DNA of 64,000 bases from CAZBXE01 sp964496125 (GTDB lineage: Bacteria > Chlamydiota > Chlamydiia > Chlamydiales > CAZBXE01), in contig CAZBXE010000004.1 of NCBI GenBank assembly GCA_964496125.1, positions 62,001 through 126,000 of the forward strand. The letters are read 5' to 3'. The notes under the pieces are model-generated. The model was not told the DNA's origin, searched no databases, and saw nothing but the letters and a program-made list of their open reading frames with translations. Position numbers and translations under genes: made by a program. This document shows, piece by piece, positions 52,501-59,532 of the stretch. The stretch's first letter is position 1; every line of letters starts with the position of its first letter.

Positions 52501-53422
52501 TGGCAAGGAAAGCGCCGAGAGCCTGCAGCTCAGCTGTAGCTTCACTTTTCTCAAGGAAAACAAGATAGGTGGGTATATTAGTAAAATCTTTTGTAAGAAT
52601 GAGGCGCGCTATATGCTTGGTGATGAGATCAAAGATAAGGCCGCTTTCTTTGGGGAACCTTAACTTTAAGTCTTGTACGTTTTGGAGATACGAGAACCCA
52701 GTGTCAAAAGATTCTGGTTTTTTTTCCCCCTCTTTAAGCAGAGTGAGAGCAATACCTATTTCGATTTGATCCTCGTCTGAGGAATTTTTAATTTGCCCCC
52801 TTCCTTTTTCGAGAACCTTTCTGTCTGCTTTTGTTTCTCCTACATTGAGGTGGCACTCTGCTAGTGTCTTTCGAATCCAGCTCTCAGGAAATTCTTTGGT
52901 AAAGACTAGGGTCATCCAAGGGGAAAGGAATTTTTTTGGCGTTTCTTGGGTCCAGTGCACAAGTGCTTCTTTACATTTCTGATTTTCGAGTTCTAGCAGG
53001 CCAGAAAAAAATAAAGTCCATCCATTGTCTGATCCCAAAAGAGCAAGAGCGCTTACAGACTTGGCAAGCTCTTCTTTGGAGTGGGTCAAATAGGCGTTTA
53101 GGGCTTCATTGTAAAGAATTTCTTGGCGTAGTGAGGTGTTTTTTGAGGGAGACAGCTTCCCCGCCCTTAAAAGGGCTTTTTTAGAACCCGCTAGATCCCC
53201 CTTGTCTCGGAGATAGTAAGCGATGTAGAGCCATCTTTCTGCAGGGTTAAACTTGGCTTTTTTGTCATCAAACAACCTCTCTAGTTGATGGAACTCTTGT
53301 TGTTCGAAGAGAGTATATGCTTTTTTTGGATCTTGCGAGGGCGTGCTTGTGAAATAGAAGTAGCTTCCAGCCAAAACAAGGGCTGCAGTTGCTATAAGGA
53401 CTATTTTTTTATAGGTTACCAT
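49598..53422 (-). CDS. Giant TPR-repeat protein with N-terminal membrane anchor
   Basis: This 1,274-residue protein has a signal/anchor segment (residues 6-26, no lipobox Cys), then tetratricopeptide-like helix pairs along almost the whole length. Clear units include GDLAGSKKALLRAGKLSP, AVVCRKFVLHYRPKDITSYI and EDARKILEKALTLEPNNIEV. It is probably periplasmic. Proteins of this kind, long TPR arrays at the envelope, include PrsT of PEP-CTERM/exosortase loci, and a PEP-CTERM-like protein is encoded 1 kb away. PrsT is a lipoprotein of roughly 900 residues, however, so this is only a hint. It could instead be an outer-membrane assembly or glycan-export scaffold. No close relative recognised. Confidence 0.82.
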   Translation of the reverse strand: MVTYKKIVLIATAALVLAGSYFYFTSTPSQDPKKAYTLFEQQEFHQLERLFDDKKAKFNPAERWLYIAYYLRDKGDLAGSKKALLRAGKLSPSKNTSLRQEILYNEALNAYLTHSKEELAKSVSALALLGSDNGWTLFFSGLLELENQKCKEALVHWTQETPKKFLSPWMTLVFTKEFPESWIRKTLAECHLNVGETKADRKVLEKGRGQIKNSSDEDQIEIGIALTLLKEGEKKPESFDTGFSYLQNVQDLKLRFPKESGLIFDLITKHIARLILTKDFTNIPTYLVFLEKSEATAELQALGAFLANYLDQLFETESIEKGAETTALISANIKQQELSDAAGAALEDLTFERLKEGKIDRVPLYYEAAIALASNRAEFQADFRKKSGKLILLSVPNDTNTLTKTTASLLFLKESQTDPSNYLPIYIDILERSHHLWSQRGEEEKTISLLKTIYELTPPQDRAKMRGEIAKAVDTITLRSQETDKTENLPELLEFAKSIHISTPALVSVGDIADHLEDAKYFLQKNDFLQAKRKVDLSLLIAPDNARAIKLAGQINYDLGNYKTAADYLAKIKEPSLSETERLAVSLILSGDGDAGEKLLNKVKQKKSLSTDALLHLGLGLTDSGTPKQGMVWLKKAEEPNGAILAAQAITYFEAGDYQNAIKTTKELSPSYTSLDPLQAILIRSYLALKQFQKAEETLENLPSLDHSGEDIPTPLVFYRYKDPSYNPYVAAAKYAFEVQKNPKRAIFYLTQITNPNPSIILLRAKTYLAAFQYEPALEDFFMVYEMASNDEQEIDALRGIVKTYLKAHRYFEAKETAQRLLQKKPDDIGGMIEFAKAEMGLHRFDLALKEYTKIHKTTLLKSDELPDFVYCLLQNRETDQAIEIISQELTEGKGTKLKDKLSLVRLLAETGQEGEILNLIPKIADIKALNGEESKSLLALLIALGSYPEAMGIVKEKESELTLSPEGLLLLSKLHVCLSDFPKARDYARAAFKLAPFDAEVILSMMYLENDLNTLSTLAKTEWEEKKQNPHELTYAYLYFQTAAKLGSLKAKTEQEIREAMDDAIHIAKKSPETPLFNFSYGQLALVLTDAKTAKTAFLKCLLLDPGYIAAIKYLSHIYNADEEFANSVKILNNALNLERSDPETWELLAVAQENLGNIYEAVVCRKFVLHYRPKDITSYIELARLYLRAENPEDARKILEKALTLEPNNIEVLKMLLTVLYEPSVETQRTNRIKLNEDRQEVLEKLMRVSPLDAKKLIQQLEAEFPQDKTHL

Positions 53423-53558
53423 GTTTTGTACTATACCAGGATTTTGTTAAATTGAAAATCATATGATTTTCTTAATATTAATTTTGAATGAATTTTATGG
53501 ATTTTAATGTTGTTTGATGATATAAACTTGCTTCTTATATGCATATTTTTCTTGTTGT

Positions 53559-53597
53559 TATACACAAGTGAACTGAAAAGTTGGGAATATGCCAGGA
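53559..53597. repeat. Truncated copy of the 172-bp inverted-repeat element
   Basis: TATACACAAGTGAACTGAAAAGTTGGGAATATGCCA matches the right end of the 56408-56579 element in reverse complement for about 36 bases and then diverges. It sits in the 265-base region between the giant TPR gene and the response-regulator gene, so it may lie in the regulator's leader. Nothing else is recognised in that region. Confidence 0.75.
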
Positions 53598-53687
53598 AAT
53601 GCCATAAATAAGAGGTGCAAAGGGTTGTGTTAATGCAGCGAGTCTAATCACGATTCTTAAGTTCATAATCCCTTGTAGGAGGAAAAG

Positions 53688-54377
53688 ATGCAAAAGCCAA
53701 AAATTGTCCTCATCGAAGATGAAGAGGATATTGCAGATTTGATCAAGTTGCAAGCAGAAATCTCAGGCTATAAATTGGTAGTAGAAACAGATGGTCTCAA
53801 TGGATACCGAGCAATTGAACGCGAGAAACCAGATATCATTGTTTTGGACATCATGCTGCCGGGGCAGAGCGGTCTTGATGTCTGCCGGAAGGTAAAGCAG
53901 GATGACGATCTAAAAGATATTCCTTTGATTATGATTTCTGCTAAGAGCGAAGAGTTAGACATTGTTTTGGGATTGGAACTAGGCGCAGATGATTATGTAA
54001 CAAAGCCCTTTTCACCCAAAATCTTGTTCTCTAGAATCAAAGCGGTCCTCCGTCGTGGCAAGGAAGATGTCAAAACACCTCAGGTGGTTTCTTTTGGTCA
54101 GTTTTCGATGGAGATCGAACGGTATACTGTGACTAAGCGTGGTAAGAAAATACCCCTTACTCTTTCCGAATTTGGGATTTTGCGCCGCCTTGTCCTAAAT
54201 CCGGGTAAAGTATTGACCCGAAATCAGCTCTTAGACGATGTGCAAAATGATGATGCCTTCATTGTCGATAGAAATATTGATGTGCACATTGCCTCTTTAC
54301 GTAAGAAGCTCGGGCCCAACTTTCTTTGGATTGAAACAGTCCGAGGCGTGGGTTACCGTTTTAGAGAAGAAGAATAG
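53688..54377 (+). CDS. OmpR/PhoB-family response regulator, orphan
   Basis: This 229-residue two-domain regulator has a receiver domain with the acidic pocket EDEED near residue 10-14 and the phospho-acceptor Asp in IIVLDIMLPGQSG (about residue 54). SAKSEE and the conserved lysine in DDYVTKPF complete the receiver. A winged-helix effector domain follows (LTLSEFGILRRLVLNPGKVL; DRNIDVHIASLRKKLG; ETVRGVGYRF). All receiver residues are present, unlike ChxR of Chlamydia, which works without phosphorylation. No histidine kinase is in the window. GGAGG lies about 6 bases before the ATG. It converges on the PEP-CTERM-like gene with 2 bases between. Confidence 0.92.
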   Translation: MQKPKIVLIEDEEDIADLIKLQAEISGYKLVVETDGLNGYRAIEREKPDIIVLDIMLPGQSGLDVCRKVKQDDDLKDIPLIMISAKSEELDIVLGLELGADDYVTKPFSPKILFSRIKAVLRRGKEDVKTPQVVSFGQFSMEIERYTVTKRGKKIPLTLSEFGILRRLVLNPGKVLTRNQLLDDVQNDDAFIVDRNIDVHIASLRKKLGPNFLWIETVRGVGYRFREEE

Positions 54378-54379
54378 GA

Positions 54380-56308
54380 TTAATTTTTATGCCTTTTACG
54401 GGAACGTCTTCTGAGGTAAGCGCCAAGAAGAAGTGCTCCTGCTAGAATAATGTAGGTTCTTGGTTCGGGGATCATCGTGTCCCCTGTCAATGTTGATGTG
54501 CTCATATCCACGGTTGCTTGTGTCGTATGATCGAGGGTGTCCACGATGTCAATGTGGTCGACTGTCTGCACATCCATCTGATCCACACTTGTTGTACTTG
54601 TCGAAGTGCTAGTTCCTGAAATCGTCGTAGAAGAGCTTGAAGAGGCAGTTGTGGTTGTTCCTGTTTGCGTAGTCGATGATGATGTTGTTGTGGTAGCGCC
54701 TGTAGAAGTCGTGGTTGAGGTAGCGCCTGTTGTTGAAGAGGTTGTTGTGTCTTGTTGAGTGGTTGAGGTAGCACCTGTTGTTGAAGAGGTTGTTGTGTCT
54801 TGTTGAGTGGTTGATGTGGCACCTGTAGTTGTAGTTGTAGTTGAAGTGTCTTGTTGAGTGGTTGAGGTAGCGCCTGTTGTTGTAGTTGAAGTGTCTTGTT
54901 GAGTGGTTGAGGTAGCGCCTGTTGTTGAAGAGGTTGTTGTGTCTTGTTGAGTGGTTGAGGTTGCACCTGTAGTTGTAGTTGAAGTGTCTTGTTGGGTGGT
55001 AGAGGTGCTAGAGTCAGTTGAGGTGCTGGTAGCGCCCGTTGTTGTTGATGTGGCACCTGTAGTTGTAGTTGAAGTGTCTTGTTGGGTGGTAGAGGTGCTA
55101 GAGTCAGTTGTCGTGGTAGTAGCACCTGTTGTTGTGCTCGTCTCTTGAGCAGTTGTTGTCGTTGTTGTAGCTCCTGTTGTTGTCGTGGCTCCTGTTGTGC
55201 TCGTCTCTTGAGCTGTGGTTGTCGTTGTTGTGGCCCCGGTTGTCGTTGTTGCACCTGTTGTAGAAGTGTCTTGAGCTGTAGTTGTTGCACCTGTTGTTGT
55301 TGTAGCTCCTGTTGTAGAAGTGTCTTGAGCTGTGGTTGTAGCCCCTGTCGTTGTTGTTCCTCCTGTTGTGGTTGTAGCCCCTGTCGTTGTTGCGTCTGTT
55401 GTCGTTGTTGTCGTTGTTGTCGTTGGAGGTGTAGTTGTTTGAGTAGTAGCTGTTGCCGTTGTTGCTGATGTTGTCGTTGTTGTAGAGCCTGTTGTTGTGG
55501 TGGTTTCTTTTGCTGTTGCAGTGGTTAGACCCTTGGGTATGCCTGTGGTAAGGTCCGTACCAGTTCCACCTGATGTGAAACCACCGTAACCAAGTCCGCT
55601 GGTTGTGCCCGTCGCTCCAACAGTTCCAGCACCACCTGCACCTGCACCATATCCGCCATCGCCTTCAAATCCGCTGTCTCCTTCAAATCCGCTGTCTCCT
55701 TCAAATCCGCTGTCTCCTTCAAATCCGCTGTCTCCTTCAAAGCCTCTATCGCTGTCATACGATCCGCTGCTGTCATATCCTCTGCATGTATCTGCACAAC
55801 ACCTATTGCAGCAGGTCTTATCTTCTTCACAAGTAGTGCAGTGTTCTAGATGGCAGCTAAGAGATCCACAACCAGAGCGGACGTGTTTATGGGGACAACA
55901 GCAGCGATGGAGCGAGAACACTTTTTTTTCTATATTCTCATCGAGTTTTTCCGGGATGACGAGATCTTTTTCATATCCATGAACAACTGGCGCCTTTTTC
56001 TTGTCCTTGGCCTGCTGTTCTGTGGGAGAGACAGTGAGATTTAAAACTCTTTCTTGTTCCTTCGTTTCGTCGTTTTGAAAGAGTTTTTCGGTTATAGGGG
56101 ATTCAGGCTTAGAAGGCGGAGATACCCTATAGAGGGAAGAAAAATTCATAGGACGTGGGGGAATAGGAGGGCCGCCGGATGCTTGCAGTGAGAGATCATC
56201 CATTTCTTTGGCAAGGCTGCCGAGGGGAGAGGGTTTTTCGACGCCATAACCTGTGTGGCAAGTTATGAGTACAAGACAAAATAGTGTCCACTGTTTAGAG
56301 CTATGCAA
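54380..56308 (-). CDS. Secreted Thr-rich protein with PEP-CTERM-like sorting tail
   Basis: This 642-residue protein has a signal peptide (residues 1-22). A Cys/His-rich region near 135-175 (RCCCPHKH; CEEDKTCCNRCCADTC) is followed by five GFEGD repeats and a Gly-rich linker. About 300 residues are then almost only Thr, with Ala, Gly, Ser, Gln and Asp, in repeats such as TTTTGATSTTQQDTS. The C-terminus is IPEPRTYIILAGALLLGAYL followed by RRRSRKRHKN: Pro-Glu-Pro, one membrane segment, then a basic cluster, the PEP-CTERM pattern sorted by exosortases in exopolysaccharide-producing bacteria. The Thr-rich part would suit dense O-glycosylation. No exosortase is seen in the window. Surface location is inference. 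Confidence 0.8.
   Translation of the reverse strand: MHSSKQWTLFCLVLITCHTGYGVEKPSPLGSLAKEMDDLSLQASGGPPIPPRPMNFSSLYRVSPPSKPESPITEKLFQNDETKEQERVLNLTVSPTEQQAKDKKKAPVVHGYEKDLVIPEKLDENIEKKVFSLHRCCCPHKHVRSGCGSLSCHLEHCTTCEEDKTCCNRCCADTCRGYDSSGSYDSDRGFEGDSGFEGDSGFEGDSGFEGDSGFEGDGGYGAGAGGAGTVGATGTTSGLGYGGFTSGGTGTDLTTGIPKGLTTATAKETTTTTGSTTTTTSATTATATTQTTTPPTTTTTTTTTDATTTGATTTTGGTTTTGATTTAQDTSTTGATTTTGATTTAQDTSTTGATTTTGATTTTTTAQETSTTGATTTTGATTTTTTAQETSTTTGATTTTTDSSTSTTQQDTSTTTTGATSTTTGATSTSTDSSTSTTQQDTSTTTTGATSTTQQDTTTSSTTGATSTTQQDTSTTTTGATSTTQQDTSTTTTTTGATSTTQQDTTTSSTTGATSTTQQDTTTSSTTGATSTTTSTGATTTTSSSTTQTGTTTTASSSSSTTISGTSTSTSTTSVDQMDVQTVDHIDIVDTLDHTTQATVDMSTSTLTGDTMIPEPRTYIILAGALLLGAYLRRRSRKRHKN
54700..55500. 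repeat. Degenerate tandem repeats encoding the Thr-rich region
   Basis: Units such as GAGGTTGTTGTGTCTTGTTG with GAGTGGTTGAGGTAGC recur with small variations across about 800 bases, mixed with GTTGTTGTAGTT-type triplet runs. They encode the TTTTGATSTTQQDTS units on the minus strand. Such sequence expands and contracts easily, so length is likely to differ between isolates. Confidence 0.85.
55662..55741. repeat. 18-bp tandem repeat encoding GFEGDS
   Basis: CCTTCAAATCCGCTGTCT is repeated four times exactly and then once imperfectly, encoding on the minus strand five GFEGD units between the Cys-rich and Gly-rich parts of the PEP-CTERM-like protein. Confidence 0.9.
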
Positions 56309-56407
56309 CCTTCACCTGCAGGGGGCAGAGTTTTAAAAAGATTTTCTACACCCTTGTTCTTCTAGCAGATCTTTCTATTTATACACAAACCCCTTGAAAA
56401 CAGTACA

Positions 56408-56579
56408 TATACACAAATAAGCTGAAAAGTTGGTTTCTGCCTGCGTCGGCCTAGCTCTCAATTTTTGCCCGCCTGCATTGCTAAGGTTTTTAACCTTAGC
56501 TTCTTCGGCGACGCTAAGCTTGCAAAAATTGAGAGCGCCTCCTTGGCATATTCCCAACTTTTCAGCTTATTTGTGTATA
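56408..56579. repeat. 172-bp inverted-repeat element (MITE-like), copy A
   Basis: Perfect terminal inverted repeats of 26 bases (TATACACAAATAAGCTGAAA continuing to GTTGG) bound a non-coding interior. Nested complementary blocks fold within it (CTCAATTTTTGC with GCAAAAATTGAG, and CTAAGGTT with AACCTTAG). It ends 3 bases from the metK stop codon. It fills most of the 56309-56582 interval, which also has a TATACACAAACC repeat-end at 56379. As a transcribed hairpin it could also end the metK message. Confidence 0.9.
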
Positions 56580-56582
56580 GAA

Positions 56583-57749
56583 TCAAAGGCTTCTTAGAGC
56601 ATTTTGTAGGAGATCAACACGGTCGAGTTTTTCCCAGGTGAATTCAGCAAGCTCTCTGCCAAAGTGGCCGCCAGAGGCTGTCTGTCTATAGATAGGACGC
56701 TTAAGATGAAGCATTTCTATGATCCCCTTTGGAGTCAAGTCAAAAGCAAGAGGAATCATCCGAGCCAGGACTTCTTCAGGTACCGTTGCTGTTCCAAAGG
56801 AGTCGACCTTGATGGAAATGGGGAACGGAACACCTATGGCATACGAAATTTGCACTTCGCATCTCTTTGCAAATCCAGCGCCTACGAGGTTTTTTGCAAC
56901 GTATCGAGCCGCATAGGAAGCTGATCTATCCACCTTACTGGCATCCTTTCCTGAAAAGGCGCCGCCTCCGTGCCTACCCATCCCCCCATACGAATCCACC
57001 ATTGTCTTCCTTCCTGTAACGCCCGTATCTGCATAGGGACCCCCAATCACGAATCGGCCAGTTGGGTTGATAAAGAAAAGAGTTTTTTCATCTAAGTACT
57101 TTTGAGGGATGACTTGCTCTGCAAGCTTACGTGCATCTTTTACGATGGTATCGTGGTCTACTTCTTCTTTATGTTGCGTAGAGATCACGACGGTATGCAC
57201 ACGAACTGGAGTATGGTCTTCTTTGTATTCAACCGTGACTTGTGTTTTTGCATCGGGGCCGAGGTAGGGCAGGGTTTTATTTATTCTAGCTTGTTCTAAG
57301 CCAAGGACAAGGGCATGGGCGAGCATAATGGGAAGAGGCATGAGTTCTTTTGTTTCATTGCATGCAAATCCAAACATAATGCCTTGATCTCCAGCGCCTT
57401 GACCTTTTAATATCCCCATTTCATGGGTGACGCTTCTTGCAATATCAGGAGATTGCCTGTTAAAGCTTGTGAGGACGCCGCACGTGTCATAGTCAAAGCC
57501 GAAGGTATTTCCCACATATCCAATATCACGGATCACATCACGGATAATTTTTTGCGGGGCAAGCTGGTGGAGAGAAGTAATTTCTCCTGCTAGGAAAACA
57601 AGGCCGCGCGTGATGATGGCTTCAATGGCAACTTTTGATTCCGGGTCGGTCGAAAGGCAGGCATCGAGTAAGGCGTCTGCTATTTGATCAGCCACTTTGT
57701 CTGGGTGACCTGAGGAAACAGATTCCGATGTAAATAGGAAATGTGTCAT
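56583..57749 (-). CDS. metK: S-adenosylmethionine synthetase
   Basis: MetK makes SAM from methionine and ATP. The 388-residue product has the N-terminal FTSESVSSGHPDKVADQIAD and GAGDQGIMFGFACNET, the ATP-binding/methionine loop. FVIGGPYADTGVTGRKTMVD follows, and then GGGAFSGKDASKVDRSAAYA-like sequence (here RSASYA). All family blocks are present and in frame. Chlamydia species lack metK and import SAM, so its presence marks a biosynthetically richer chlamydial lineage. The 172-bp repeat lies directly after its stop. Confidence 0.95.
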   Translation of the reverse strand: MTHFLFTSESVSSGHPDKVADQIADALLDACLSTDPESKVAIEAIITRGLVFLAGEITSLHQLAPQKIIRDVIRDIGYVGNTFGFDYDTCGVLTSFNRQSPDIARSVTHEMGILKGQGAGDQGIMFGFACNETKELMPLPIMLAHALVLGLEQARINKTLPYLGPDAKTQVTVEYKEDHTPVRVHTVVISTQHKEEVDHDTIVKDARKLAEQVIPQKYLDEKTLFFINPTGRFVIGGPYADTGVTGRKTMVDSYGGMGRHGGGAFSGKDASKVDRSASYAARYVAKNLVGAGFAKRCEVQISYAIGVPFPISIKVDSFGTATVPEEVLARMIPLAFDLTPKGIIEMLHLKRPIYRQTASGGHFGRELAEFTWEKLDRVDLLQNALRSL

Positions 57750-57783
57750 AACAAGAGGATAGTAAACTTTTTGGTTTTTGGAA

Positions 57784-58122
57784 ATGAAAAGGTTGTTTCT
57801 TCTCTCTCTTCTTCCCTTTTTTCTATGGGGCGAGATGCCTATGAATGTAACCTTTATGACTTTGTCTGAGGGAGTTCATAAAAAGATTGCAATTCGTGGC
57901 TTTGTCATCTGCCCTCAAGAAGGGCTCTTTTTGCTTTCCAGCTTGCCAAACGTGAAGAGTTGCTGCGTTCACAAAAACGGAGTACAGATTCTGCTGGATC
58001 TAGAGAACCATTTTTTGTATGAGACTCCCTTGCACGTTGTGACAGCTACTGGGGTTTTAAGTCAGGCAAAAGATGGTACCTACTGTTTAGAAAGAGCGAC
58101 TCTTATGGACTCGAAGCGGTGA
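57784..58122 (+). CDS. Small exported protein, unrecognised
   Basis: This 112-residue product has a clear signal peptide (MKRLFLLSLLPFFLWG, cleavage near residue 16-18) and a short beta-rich mature part containing three cysteines (ICPQEG, KSCCVHKNG) plus one further on (YCLERA). ATG 57784 gives the best signal peptide; TTG 57778 is in frame two codons earlier. It diverges from metK by 34 bases and overlaps the end of murI by 43 bases. I do not recognise the family; periplasmic location is predicted. Confidence 0.65.
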   Translation: MKRLFLLSLLPFFLWGEMPMNVTFMTLSEGVHKKIAIRGFVICPQEGLFLLSSLPNVKSCCVHKNGVQILLDLENHFLYETPLHVVTATGVLSQAKDGTYCLERATLMDSKR

Positions 58123-58898
58123 TTTAAGATTTTAGCTCCCATCATCTCAAGCCTTTTTTTTGCACCTGTTACAATAAACTCTCTTTGCCCTTGGTTATTG
58201 GGAGGAGTTTTCAGATCATTTTTTTGAAGCTCTGTCTGCAGCTCTACGAGACAGGCTGCACCTGGCTCGATAAGTGCAACATCTTTTCCCATTTCCTTTG
58301 CAATCAGATTCTTTAGGAGAGGAAAATGTGTACATCCTAAGAGGAGAGTGTCAATGCCCGCCTCTTTTAGCGGGGCCAAGTAGGTCCGAAGAAGCTCTTT
58401 TGCTTCTTTACTTGATGCTTTTCCTTGCTCAATTAACAAAACAAGGTGCGGACAAGCCTCTGAGAAGACATGGGCTCCTTCCAGCTTGGCGAGTATTTCT
58501 CTTTGGTAGATTGCCGATTGGATGGTTGCTTTTGTCGCAATGACACCAATTTTCTTACTGCGCGTTGCTTTGATTGCTAGTTCGACACCGGGAGTGATGA
58601 CTCCAATCACAGGCACGGGACTGATTTTTTGGAGCGATTCCAGGGCCACGGCAGAAACTGTACTGCAGGCAACCACAATGATCTTACATTTTTTTTCTAA
58701 AAGGTGAGCTAGAATTCGTAAGGAAAGACGATTGATCGTGCTTGGTTTTTTATTGCCGTAAGGAACGTTGGCCGTATCTGCTACATAGAGTAAGTTTTCT
58801 TCTGGGAATTTGCGTGCGATGTGTTTCATAATGGTCAAACCACCCAAACCCGAGTCGAAGATGCCAATAGGATTATGATAAGGCAGGAGGGAGGACAA
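58080..58898 (-). CDS. murI: Glutamate racemase
   Basis: MurI provides D-glutamate for peptidoglycan. The 272-residue product shows GIFDSGLGGLTIM with the catalytic-site Asp/Ser, VADTANVPYGNK, the first catalytic cysteine in VVACSTVSA and the second in LLLGCTHFPLL. In most relatives the first motif is ACNTAS; here the Asn is Ser. The start is probably TTG 58898, overlapping the LysM gene by 26 bases. Chlamydia lacks an obvious murI, so this gene indicates a lineage with a more conventional route to D-glutamate. Confidence 0.93.
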   Translation of the reverse strand: MSSLLPYHNPIGIFDSGLGGLTIMKHIARKFPEENLLYVADTANVPYGNKKPSTINRLSLRILAHLLEKKCKIIVVACSTVSAVALESLQKISPVPVIGVITPGVELAIKATRSKKIGVIATKATIQSAIYQREILAKLEGAHVFSEACPHLVLLIEQGKASSKEAKELLRTYLAPLKEAGIDTLLLGCTHFPLLKNLIAKEMGKDVALIEPGAACLVELQTELQKNDLKTPPNNQGQREFIVTGAKKRLEMMGAKILNHRFESIRVALSKQ

Positions 58899-59520
58899 TG
58901 GTTTGACCTACGGTAATGCGATCGCTTAAAAGTTGGTTACGTTCTTTTATTTTTTTTACAGAAGTTTGATTTTCCTTTGCGATCTTTTCTAAAGAATCCC
59001 CTGGCTTTACCTTATAGATTCTTTCGTTTGGATCTTTTGGCAAAGAAGCGTCTACGATATGGTGCAGGGCTTTTTCTAAATGGGATAGATTCTGAGTTTG
59101 CTGAGCGAAGGCAGACTCAAGGCTTAGTAGTTTCTGATCGAATTTTTGAAATGCTGTGACGATGTCATTTGAGTGAGCTTGCAGCTTGCGTAAATCGACC
59201 ACAAGAGATTCTGTCCTTCCTTCTAGAGTCGACAGTTTTAAAGAGAGGACTTGGAGATCTTTTTGGGTTTTCTTGATGTCACCCATCTCTTCATGAAGAG
59301 CGAGCAAAGTTTCCTCTTGTGTTTTTAGCCTTTCTTGTAATGTTTCCACGATCTCTTCTTGGATAGAGATTTCGAGGCGCACAGTTTGAATTGCCTCTTG
59401 TATATTCGTGCGAAAATCAGATTCAACATGGGACTTTGCCGCGCGATTAGGCTCCCTCCCGATTAGGCTCGGGAGGGGCTGCAAAAGCAAACAAATGAGG
59501 GGAAGAAGCCTAAGGATCAT
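58873..59520 (-). CDS. Exported coiled-coil protein with C-terminal LysM domain
   Basis: This 215-residue product has a signal peptide (about 1-20), a long coiled-coil (about 38-150) and a LysM peptidoglycan-binding domain at the end (YKVKPGDSLEKIAKENQTSV continuing to VGQTIVLPP). It is the last gene of the Tol-Pal run, 12 bases after pal, the position of CT601 in Chlamydia. It probably works with Pal at the septum or cell wall, comparable to CpoB or NlpD in layout, but the family link is inferred from position and domain content. Confidence 0.82.
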   Translation of the reverse strand: MILRLLPLICLLLQPLPSLIGREPNRAAKSHVESDFRTNIQEAIQTVRLEISIQEEIVETLQERLKTQEETLLALHEEMGDIKKTQKDLQVLSLKLSTLEGRTESLVVDLRKLQAHSNDIVTAFQKFDQKLLSLESAFAQQTQNLSHLEKALHHIVDASLPKDPNERIYKVKPGDSLEKIAKENQTSVKKIKERNQLLSDRITVGQTIVLPPALS

Positions 59521-59532
59521 GCGAAAAAACCC

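Noticed and set aside
54502..55290. Long Gln/Leu/Pro-rich minus-strand frame inside the Thr-rich region
   Set aside because: It is the shifted reading of the same triplet-like repeats; it lacks a start with a ribosome site and has no domain, whereas the Thr-rich frame has a signal peptide and sorting tail.
55079..55468. Very Cys-rich plus-strand frame
   Set aside because: It is the antisense reading of the Thr-rich repeats, and its Cys-rich composition follows directly from the GTTGTTG-type repeats.
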